From: Desulfuromonadaceae bacterium
Lineage (GTDB): Bacteria; Desulfobacterota; Desulfuromonadia; Desulfuromonadales; Geopsychrobacteraceae
Length of the DNA stretch: 6,609 nucleotides
Direction of reading: 5' to 3'
NCBI GenBank assembly: GCA_016744555.1
Contig: JADGED010000134.1
Location: 1-6,609, forward strand
The notes beneath the pieces are model-generated. The model was not told the origin of the DNA, did no database searches, and saw nothing but the letters and a program-made list of their open reading frames with translations. Made by a program: the position numbers and the translations under genes. Shown piece after piece: positions 1-5,698 of this stretch; position 1 is the first letter of the stretch; each line of letters starts with the position of its first letter.

Positions 1-221
1 AACACTTAAAAACGAAAACGCCATATAATACTTATATGATGCGTGGACTTCCACCGGGGCCTATTGCTAGTCCAGGATTGGCGGCAATTAAAGCTGCCGT
101 ATCACCAGCGGAAAGTAAGTTGTTATATTTTGTTGCGCGGGGAGATGGGGGGCATCAGTTCTCGCGAACTCTTAAGGAACATAATGCCGCAGTACGGAAG
201 TATCAATTACGGCGGCGGTAA
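1..221 (+). CDS. mltG: MltG endolytic murein transglycosylase, C-terminal fragment (5' end outside window)
   Basis: MltG (YceG) is an inner-membrane-anchored lytic transglycosylase that cuts nascent glycan strands and so sets peptidoglycan strand length. Only the last 72 residues are visible, read from base 3 with the frame open to the window edge; the ATG at 36 is internal. The visible part has the conserved C-terminal signature of the family: TPYNTY, then GLPPGPIASPG, an Ala/Lys-rich helix (AAIKAAVSPAES), LYFVARGDGGHQFS and finally TLKEHNAAVRKY before the TAA stop. These match remembered E. coli and Pseudomonas MltG tails in order and spacing. The catalytic Glu lies upstream and cannot be checked. 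In many gammaproteobacteria tmk and holB follow immediately; here the next gene is hemL on the opposite strand, so mltG ends its transcription unit. Identification is confident; function is inferred from the family. Confidence 0.93.
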   Translation, partial: HLKTKTPYNTYMMRGLPPGPIASPGLAAIKAAVSPAESKLLYFVARGDGGHQFSRTLKEHNAAVRKYQLRRR

Positions 222-223
222 AA

Positions 224-322
224 TTTAACGGAGAGGCGCAGAGTTGGAGAGACCGCCGAGAAAAACAAAAAATATTTTGGTTTCCTTTGCGTTCCTCTCT
301 TTCTCTCCAACTCTCCGTTAAA
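224..322. repeat. Imperfect intergenic palindrome between convergent mltG and hemL
   Basis: The left arm TTTAACGGAGAG (224-235) is the exact reverse complement of 311-322. The left segment TTGGAGAGA (244-252) is the exact reverse complement of 302-310. The left arm carries an extra segment of about 7 bases (GCGCAGA, 236-242), which would bulge out. The centre is A/T-rich and contains the small palindrome AAAATATTTT. The GGAGAG and CGCAGAG words and the flanking TTTAA resemble widespread palindromic intergenic repeats of unknown function found in many bacteria; that resemblance is from memory. The element begins 3 bases after the mltG stop and ends 14 bases from the hemL stop, so it could also work as a bidirectional terminator, although a clear U-tract is lacking. 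Confidence 0.75.
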
Positions 323-335
323 AGTATTAATTTGT

Positions 336-1619
336 TTAAACCGCAGTTAAAGCCTTTTCCACCGCAGCAATCGTTTTATCTAAATCTTCTTTTGAATGGG
401 CAACACTCATAAATCCAGCTTCAAATTGTGCAGGAGCAAGGTTAATACCTTGATCAAGCATACTACGGAAGTATCTGCCAAAGGCGTCCGTATCACTGTT
501 TAAGGCGTCGGCAAAGTTGTTGACTGGTCCTTCTTGGAAATAGGTACAGAACATGCCACCGACACGTTGCCAGCAAGTTGCGACAGGGCTAGCTGCAGTT
601 ACTTGTTGCAAACCAGCTTCAAGGTAGGAGCTCTTCTCTTCAATCTGCTGATAAAAGCCCTCTTCTTGTAGTAACTTCAAGGTAGTGATTCCAGCACTCA
701 TTGCTAACGGATTGCCAGACAACGTTCCGGCTTGATAAATGCCACCTTCTGGGGATAGGCTTTCCATTATTTCACTTTTTCCACCGAATGCACCGACAGG
801 TAAACCACCACCGATGATTTTACCAAGACAAACCAAATCACCACGAACACCGTAATATTCCTGAGCACCACCGTAGGCAACACGGAAGCCGGTCATTACC
901 TCATCGATAATTAGAATGATATCTTCAGCGGTACAAAGGTCACGTAACCCTTGGAGAAAACCAGGAGCAGGTGGAACGCAGCCCATGTTGCCAGCAATTG
1001 CTTCAAGAATAATACAGGCAATTTCACCTTTGTTAGCAGCTACCATGGCTTTTACTTCTGTTAAATCGTTGTAGGTTGCAGTTAAGGTGTGTTTGGCAAA
1101 GTCAGCCGGTACGCCTGGTGAGGTTGGTACGCCAAAAGTGGCAGCGCCACTACCAGCTTTTACCAACAAAGAGTCGGCATGGCCGTGGTAGCAACCATCA
1201 AACTTAAGGATTTTATCCCTACCGGTATAACCACGAGCAAGGCGAATTGCACTCATAGTTGCTTCGGTGCCCGATGACACCATCCGCACTTTTTCAATGT
1301 TGGGGTAGGCGTCATTGACCATTTCAGCTAGTTCAGTCTCCAGCGCAGTTGGGGCACCAAATGATGCTCCACTAGCAGCAGTTTTCTGGATCGCTTCGAC
1401 CACTTTAGGGTGACAATGGCCCAAGATCATTGGCCCCCAGGAACCAACATAGTCGATATATGCATTGCCATCGACATCATAAATTTTACTGCCAGCAGCT
1501 TTATCAATAAAGATTGGGTTGCAGCCAGCAGATTTGAATGCTCGAACTGGGCTGTTTACACCGCCGGGTATAATGGCTTTTGCTGCGGTGAAGAGCTGTT
1601 CTGATTTATTGTGATTCAT
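336..1619 (-). CDS. hemL: Glutamate-1-semialdehyde 2,1-aminomutase
   Basis: HemL is a cytoplasmic PLP enzyme that converts glutamate-1-semialdehyde to 5-aminolevulinate, the second step of the C5 route to heme and other tetrapyrroles. The 427-residue length is normal for the family. Visible landmarks are GGVNSPVRAF (19-28), the cofactor phosphate-binding SSGTEATMSAIRLARG (115-130), CYHGHAD (143-149), IIDEVMTGFR (237-246) with the PLP-pyridine aspartate D239, LGKIIGGGLPVGAFGG (265-280) with the Schiff-base lysine K267, and GTLSGNPLAMSAG (298-310). No key residue is missing. The ATG at 1619 is supported by AAGGAGG (complement of 1630-1636), 10 bases upstream. The gene is convergent with mltG and divergent from the DUF1302 operon, apparently monocistronic. 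No functional link to the envelope genes is evident. Confidence 0.98.
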   Translation of the reverse strand: MNHNKSEQLFTAAKAIIPGGVNSPVRAFKSAGCNPIFIDKAAGSKIYDVDGNAYIDYVGSWGPMILGHCHPKVVEAIQKTAASGASFGAPTALETELAEMVNDAYPNIEKVRMVSSGTEATMSAIRLARGYTGRDKILKFDGCYHGHADSLLVKAGSGAATFGVPTSPGVPADFAKHTLTATYNDLTEVKAMVAANKGEIACIILEAIAGNMGCVPPAPGFLQGLRDLCTAEDIILIIDEVMTGFRVAYGGAQEYYGVRGDLVCLGKIIGGGLPVGAFGGKSEIMESLSPEGGIYQAGTLSGNPLAMSAGITTLKLLQEEGFYQQIEEKSSYLEAGLQQVTAASPVATCWQRVGGMFCTYFQEGPVNNFADALNSDTDAFGRYFRSMLDQGINLAPAQFEAGFMSVAHSKEDLDKTIAAVEKALTAV

Positions 1620-1676
1620 GTCGGTTATGCCTCCTTATAAGTTCAAATAAAGTAATTATCGATTATCGGCAGCCAT

Positions 1677-1704
1677 TCTATATCATGGATGGCGATTTGT
1701 TCAA
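1677..1704 (-). promoter_or_regulatory. Candidate sigma-70 promoter for hemL
   Basis: On the minus strand, TTGAAC (complement of 1699-1704) and TATAGA (complement of 1677-1682) are separated by 16 bases and lie about 60-85 bases upstream of the hemL start. Each hexamer matches the consensus at 4 of 6 positions. This was picked by eye in an AT-rich region, where chance matches are common. Confidence 0.35.
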
Positions 1705-1803
1705 AAAAAGAATGTGTTTTATCAACATAATTTTATAGTTGAACTTTTGTCATAAACTTTAAGTGGTTTGCTAGATAAGGTTGTAAATAACCGATTAGGC
1801 AAA

Positions 1804-1839
1804 TTGACTTTAATGGGGGAGAAATAAAATACTTATAAT
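1804..1839 (+). promoter_or_regulatory. Candidate sigma-70 promoter region for the DUF1302-DUF1329 operon
   Basis: TTGACT (1804-1809, 5 of 6 to the -35 consensus) is followed 15 bases later by TAAAAT (1825-1830). A perfect TATAAT lies at 1834-1839, but 24 bases from TTGACT. Neither pairing has the ideal 17-base spacing, so the exact promoter is uncertain. If transcription starts near here, the leader to the ATG at 2057 is about 200 bases long and includes the inverted repeat at 1989-2016. Confidence 0.35.
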
Positions 1840-1988
1840 TAAGCTATTTGTAAATATGCTGCGTGTGCAAGAGTTAAACGTTATAACAAGCAAAACACCT
1901 TTTTATTGTTGCTTAGAAGTGCAGTCAGAGCTAGTATTGCGTCAATTTTTAATCAATATGGAATGGCAATGATGCTGCTTAATTTGAA

Positions 1989-2016
1989 TACAGATGCGGA
2001 GTGTTCCCTATCTGTA
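1989..2016 (+). promoter_or_regulatory. Inverted repeat / stem-loop in the leader of the DUF1302 operon
   Basis: TACAGAT (1989-1995) pairs perfectly with ATCTGTA (2010-2016). Pairing continues inward through a G-T wobble, one C-C mismatch and GGA/TCC, closing on the 4-base loop GTGT. The structure ends 40 bases before the preferred start codon. It could be a DNA operator for a dimeric regulator or an RNA hairpin in the leader; the sequence alone does not decide. It has no U-tract, so it is not an obvious terminator. Confidence 0.5.
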
Positions 2017-2047
2017 GATGTTTGTCGTTAAACTTTTGATGTTTCTT

Positions 2048-2052
2048 GGAGG
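2048..2052 (+). promoter_or_regulatory. Ribosome-binding site deciding the DUF1302 start
   Basis: GGAGG sits 4 bases before the ATG at 2057. The longer in-frame start at 2018 has no Shine-Dalgarno match and lies directly behind the 1989-2016 stem-loop. A third in-frame ATG at 2090 gives a shorter classic signal peptide but has no clear ribosome-binding site. Confidence 0.7.
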
Positions 2053-2056
2053 ATGC

Positions 2057-4171
2057 ATGAAAATCGAAACTGGTCGAAAAATTACCAGAATGAGTGTGAA
2101 AAACGCTTGTTTGTCGTTACTGGCATTAAGTTTGGCCGCTACCTTTGCGGTTCCAGCTTTTGCTTTTCAATTTGAATCAGGAGATCTAACCGGTAGTTTA
2201 GATTCTACCCTTTCGTATGGTCTTGCCTGGAGAGTATCTGATCGAGACTCTGAATTAATTGGCCTTGCAAATGGTGGTGATGCCTATTCTGTTAACTATG
2301 ATGATGGCAATCTTAATTACAATAATGGAGATTTGATTAATAATACTGCAAAGTTGACCAGTGAAATGGCGCTGCAATATAAAATGTTCGGTCTTTTTGT
2401 TCGTGGCACAGCATTTTACGATTTCGAAAATAACGATGCTAGTCGAGCCAGAACTCAATTGAGTGATGAGGCTTTGGATATGGTCGGAAAAGATGCAGAG
2501 CTCCTCGATGCTTATCTGTCTGCAGATTTTGATTTGGGATCTATGCCGTCTCAGCTCCGTGTTGGATCTCAGGTGTTAAGTTGGGGGGAAAGCACTTTTA
2601 TTCAAAACGGCATTAATGTGATTAATCCATTCGATGTTAGTAAGCTTCGTGTCGCAGGTGCTGAACTTAAGGAAGGTTTGATTCCGGTCGGTATGGTTAC
2701 CGCCTCTATCAGCCCTACTGATAATATTACTTTTGAAGCTTTCTACCAGTATGAATGGGAAAAGGTAAAAATCGACCCTCCAGGATCATATTGGAGCACT
2801 AACGATTTTGCTGGTGAAGGTGGGGATAAAATTATGCTGGGATGGGGAGCCATTTCCGATCAAGGGACAGCGTGGGGCGTTAGTCCTGCATGGGATGCTC
2901 ACCCTGGATTGGTAGGATTCGATCCAGACAGTGGGGATGCTAGATTTAATATGGTGCCTCGTGGATCAAATGTTTATGCAGATGATGATGGCCAATATGG
3001 CGTCGCTATGCGAGTTTATGCCCCAGGGTTAAATGACACTGAATTTGGTTTTTTCTTTATTAATTACCATAGTAGACTTCCAATTATTAGCGCTAAAACA
3101 GGGACATCACTTGGGTTGCTTAAAGCTGGAGTAGCAGCAACATCTGCAGGAACGTTAGCTGCAACTGGAGACCCCGTGGCAGCAATAGCAGCTGGTGAAG
3201 ATTATACTGCTCCTGGCGCACCAGCACCTGCTAGTGTGATATTGGGGGAAGAAGCAACCGATATTTCCGTCAATGCTGTTAATGCAGTCCTGCAGGGAGG
3301 AGCCTCTTTAGCAACCGCATTTGCTACAAATGAATATGCACAAACAGCTGAATACATCATAGAGTATCCCGAGGATATTAAGCTTTTTGGTATAAGTTTC
3401 AATACTGTCTTGCCAACTTCTGGTGTGGCATTGCAGGGAGAAGTTTCCCACCGTTTGGATGTTCCATTGCAGATAGATGATATTGAACTATTGTTTGCGA
3501 CAATGGGGCCCCTTAGTTCTTTATATTCTGACAATAATCAGCTTCATACTTATGATGGTATAGATACTTCAGCTGCGGCTTTAGGTGCTAATGGCGGTGA
3601 GCAAATATCTCTTCCTGGTTACAGGCGGCTGGATGTAACTCAAATACAAATGACTGCAACTAAATTATTTGGCCCTACTTTCGGAGCAGACCAATTTGTC
3701 TTGCTTGGCGAGGTTGGTTTAACTCATGTGCATGGTATGCCATCTAAGGATGAATTTCGTTTCAATGGTCCTGGCACACCAATTAGTGGCAATGAAGTAA
3801 TTACTAGTGGTGACGATGGCATTTTAGGCACTGCTGATGATGTCCATTTTGGTGAATATGAACCAGCAGATGCCTTTGCTGATGAAACTTCATGGGGATA
3901 CCGGATGATCGCCAAGTTAGATTTTAATAATGCTATTGGCGCCGTAACCCTATCACCAAGAATTGCTTGGGCCCATGATGTCGATGGAACTACTCCAGGC
4001 CCTGGTGGTAACTTTGTCGAAGATCGTAGGACCGTGACCTTAGGTCTTGCTGCTAACTATCAGAACCAATGGACTGCCGATCTAAGTTACACCGATTATT
4101 TTGGTGCTGGACGTTATAACTTAGTTAATGATCGTGACTTTATCGCTTTCAATATCAAATACTCATTCTAA
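2057..4171 (+). CDS. DUF1302 family outer-membrane beta-barrel protein
   Basis: A 704-residue exported protein from the ATG at 2057, chosen for its GGAGG; an upstream ATG at 2018 would add 13 residues. The N-terminus has basic residues and a hydrophobic core (about 19-32), with likely signal peptidase cleavage after VPAFA (32-36). The mature start FQFESGDLTGSLDSTLSYG is characteristic of DUF1302. Further family-like blocks are LRVGSQVLSWGES (167-179), NPFDVSKLRVAGAELKEG (190-207), STNDFAGEGGDK (247-258), EYPEDIKLFGISFNT (436-450) and SLPGYRRLDVTQIQMTATK (518-536). Alternating strands and the terminal ...FNIKYSF with a final Phe indicate an outer-membrane beta-barrel recognised by BAM. The Ala-rich insertion at about 345-432 and the acidic GDDGILGTADD at 585-595 probably form loops. 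It heads a probable operon, 20 bases before the DUF1329 gene. The substrate is unknown; a channel for a hydrophobic compound is inferred. A different barrel function, such as adhesion, cannot be excluded. Confidence 0.88.
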   Translation: MKIETGRKITRMSVKNACLSLLALSLAATFAVPAFAFQFESGDLTGSLDSTLSYGLAWRVSDRDSELIGLANGGDAYSVNYDDGNLNYNNGDLINNTAKLTSEMALQYKMFGLFVRGTAFYDFENNDASRARTQLSDEALDMVGKDAELLDAYLSADFDLGSMPSQLRVGSQVLSWGESTFIQNGINVINPFDVSKLRVAGAELKEGLIPVGMVTASISPTDNITFEAFYQYEWEKVKIDPPGSYWSTNDFAGEGGDKIMLGWGAISDQGTAWGVSPAWDAHPGLVGFDPDSGDARFNMVPRGSNVYADDDGQYGVAMRVYAPGLNDTEFGFFFINYHSRLPIISAKTGTSLGLLKAGVAATSAGTLAATGDPVAAIAAGEDYTAPGAPAPASVILGEEATDISVNAVNAVLQGGASLATAFATNEYAQTAEYIIEYPEDIKLFGISFNTVLPTSGVALQGEVSHRLDVPLQIDDIELLFATMGPLSSLYSDNNQLHTYDGIDTSAAALGANGGEQISLPGYRRLDVTQIQMTATKLFGPTFGADQFVLLGEVGLTHVHGMPSKDEFRFNGPGTPISGNEVITSGDDGILGTADDVHFGEYEPADAFADETSWGYRMIAKLDFNNAIGAVTLSPRIAWAHDVDGTTPGPGGNFVEDRRTVTLGLAANYQNQWTADLSYTDYFGAGRYNLVNDRDFIAFNIKYSF

Positions 4172-4191
4172 TTATTTAGGGAGCTAATATT

Positions 4192-5544
4192 ATGCTGAAA
4201 CATGCATTGATTTTTACATTTGCTTTGTTGTTGATTGCAGGACAGTCGTTTGCTGCAATTACGGCAGAACAAGCAGCACGTTTAGGTGCTGATCTAACCC
4301 CAGTTGGAGCTGAGCAGGCGGGTAATGCTGATGGTACTATCCCCGCATGGGATGGTGGCATTACTACACCTCCAGCAGGATATGAAAAAGGGATGCACCA
4401 CCCTGATCCTTATGCCGATGATAAGATTCAAGTGACAATTACCGCTGCTAATATGGAGCAGTACAAAGATCAGTTGACCGTTGGTCATCAAGAAATGTTG
4501 AAGACCTATGACGGCTTCAAGATGAATGTATATCCTACCCATCGAAGTGCCTCTTCTCCACAGCGCATCTATGACATGACCAAGAAGGTTTCTCAAACGG
4601 CTGAACTGGTTAATGGTGGTGACGGTGTAACAGGTACGGTTAATGGTATCCCATTCCCTATTCCAGCAAGTGGTATCGAAGTTCTCTGGAATCACATGCT
4701 TCGCTACCGTAGTGATTTCGCTTCTCGAAAAATGGCTCAAGCACCAATGACCCGTGGTGGTGATTACAATTTGGTTAAATTTGAGGATGAGTTTAGCCTG
4801 ATTTATTCACAAGAAGGTATGACCGAAGAGAAGCTGAAAAACCGTATTTTGTTGTTTCGTCAGGACGTAAAATCACCTGCACGTTTAGCCGGTAATGTAT
4901 TGTTAGTGCATGAAACGCTTAATCAGGTTCAAGAACCACGTGCTGCATGGGTTTATAACCCCGGGCAACGGCGGGTGCGTCGGGCACCAAATGTCGCTTA
5001 CGATAATCCTGGAACCGCTTCCGATAGTCTCCGTACCTCAGATCAATTCGATATGTTCAATGGTGCACCAGATCGTTACGATTGGAAGCTAGTTGGTAAA
5101 AAAGAGGTGTATGTCCCTTACAATAATTACCTTCTCCATAGCGATAAGCTTAAGTACAAAGATATTTTGCAACCACTACACGTCAATCCAGAGTATCTCC
5201 GCTACGAATTACACCGAGTTTGGGTAATCGAAGCTACGTTGCGTGAAGGCTCTCGCCACTTGTATAAAAAGCGTACTTTCTACGTTGATGAAGACTCATG
5301 GCAAATCATGGTTGCTGATAACTATGATAATCGTGATCAGCTCTGGCGGGTGTCTGAAGCCCACTCTATTAACTACTACGAGGTTCCAACTTTCTGGACT
5401 ACTCTAGAGACTCATTACGACTTGCAATCTGGTCGTTATCTAGCCCTTGGTTTAGATAATGAGTCATCAATGTACGACTTTGATATCAAACGTACCGATA
5501 AAGATTATTCTCCAGGTGCTCTACGTCGTGCTGGTCGTAGATAA
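4192..5544 (+). CDS. DUF1329 family periplasmic protein (LolA-like, outer-membrane-associated)
   Basis: A 450-residue protein, typical of the DUF1329 family in length. A Sec signal peptide (1-21) ends in GQSFA before AITAEQ; no lipobox cysteine follows, so it is predicted to be soluble in the periplasm. Family blocks are AARLGADLTPVGAE (28-41), DGTIPAWDGGIT (47-58), a HHPDPYADD segment (69-77), NGIPFPIPASGIEVLWNH (151-168) with RYR, RAAWVYNPGQRRVRRAP (250-266), a Tyr-rich YVPYNNY (307-313), and the C-terminus YSPGALRRAGRR. The AWVYNPGQRRVRR strand and following region are reminiscent of LolA/LolB-type lipid-binding folds, suggesting it carries a hydrophobic ligand or lipid between membranes; this is inference. 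AGGGAG (4178-4183) lies 8 bases before the ATG. The 20-base gap from the DUF1302 gene strongly suggests cotranscription and a shared function. Confidence 0.9.
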   Translation: MLKHALIFTFALLLIAGQSFAAITAEQAARLGADLTPVGAEQAGNADGTIPAWDGGITTPPAGYEKGMHHPDPYADDKIQVTITAANMEQYKDQLTVGHQEMLKTYDGFKMNVYPTHRSASSPQRIYDMTKKVSQTAELVNGGDGVTGTVNGIPFPIPASGIEVLWNHMLRYRSDFASRKMAQAPMTRGGDYNLVKFEDEFSLIYSQEGMTEEKLKNRILLFRQDVKSPARLAGNVLLVHETLNQVQEPRAAWVYNPGQRRVRRAPNVAYDNPGTASDSLRTSDQFDMFNGAPDRYDWKLVGKKEVYVPYNNYLLHSDKLKYKDILQPLHVNPEYLRYELHRVWVIEATLREGSRHLYKKRTFYVDEDSWQIMVADNYDNRDQLWRVSEAHSINYYEVPTFWTTLETHYDLQSGRYLALGLDNESSMYDFDIKRTDKDYSPGALRRAGRR

Positions 5545-5580
5545 ACCACAATGTAAAAAATAAGTATTATGTTGGGGCCT

Positions 5581-5601
5581 TTTTGCAGTAGACTTGCAAA
5601 A
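5581..5601 (+). promoter_or_regulatory. Stem-loop 1 in the DUF1329-propeller gap
   Basis: TTTTGCA (5581-5587) and TGCAAAA (5595-5601) form a perfect 7-base inverted repeat around a 7-base loop, 36 bases after the DUF1329 stop. It is too AT-rich and lacks the U-tract of a terminator. It could be an operator or the first of three tandem RNA hairpins. Confidence 0.45.
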
Positions 5602-5613
5602 GTTTACTTGGCC

Positions 5614-5636
5614 AATTCATGATATTTACATGAGTT
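5614..5636 (+). promoter_or_regulatory. Stem-loop 2 in the DUF1329-propeller gap
   Basis: AATTCATG (5614-5621) pairs with CATGAGTT (5629-5636): 8 pairs including one T-G wobble, around the 7-base loop ATATTTA. The pairing is weak (AT-rich) and could occur by chance; it is listed because it lies between two other hairpins. Confidence 0.35.
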
Positions 5637-5642
5637 TAATAT

Positions 5643-5673
5643 ATGGCTGAGTCGGTAACGGCTCAGCCATTTT
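5643..5673 (+). terminator. Stem-loop 3: GTAA-tetraloop hairpin, probable intrinsic terminator or attenuator
   Basis: ATGGCTGAGTCG (5643-5654) pairs with CGGCTCAGCCAT (5659-5670) through 12 pairs, one of them a G-U wobble. The loop is GTAA, a stabilising GNRA tetraloop in RNA. The stem is followed by a short T-rich stretch (TTTT at 5670-5673, then CTAT). The stem is strong, but the T-run is short and interrupted, so termination may be partial. It lies 98 bases after the DUF1329 stop and 25 bases before the next start, and could lower expression of the downstream gene relative to the first two. Confidence 0.7.
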
Positions 5674-5698
5674 CTATGACTATTAGTGGTACAAAACA

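Larger units (their letters stand above)
1620..2056. other. Divergent intergenic region between hemL and the DUF1302 gene
   Basis: This 437-base AT-rich stretch has no convincing gene. Both outward-facing genes need promoters here, and candidates are listed separately. Other visible structure is modest: the 8-base palindrome GTTATAAC (1880-1887), a pair of arms AAGCAA/TTGCTT around the 1890-1915 stretch, and a strong inverted repeat at 1989-2016. Two short open frames (1856-1972, 38 codons; 1972-2031, 19 codons) lack good ribosome-binding sites and recognisable products. Confidence 0.7.

Noticed and set aside
336..1619. Functional coupling of hemL to the divergent envelope operon (for example heme or porphyrin transport)
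   Set aside because: The genes are 437 bases apart and divergent, hemL is a housekeeping gene, and no heme-binding motif stands out in the envelope proteins.
1870..1920. Possible integron attC-like sequence (GTTATAAC followed by AAGC)
   Set aside because: The paired R and L boxes of an attC site cannot be arranged, and there is no cassette structure around it.
1856..1972. 38-codon open frame in the divergent intergenic region
   Set aside because: No ribosome-binding site, no recognisable motif or signal, and such lengths are expected by chance.
2018..2056. Longer N-terminus of the DUF1302 protein from the ATG at 2018
   Set aside because: No Shine-Dalgarno before it, it lies immediately behind a strong stem-loop, and it would add 13 residues to an already complete signal peptide; GGAGG points to 2057.
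3202..3534. 110-codon open frame on the minus strand inside the DUF1302 gene
   Set aside because: It is opposite the Ala-rich coding segment, whose composition suppresses stop codons in the complementary frame; no independent evidence of a gene.
4294..4740. 148-codon open frame on the minus strand inside the DUF1329 gene
   Set aside because: It lies fully within a clear family member on the other strand; its product has no recognised domain and no plausible initiation context, so it is a shadow frame.
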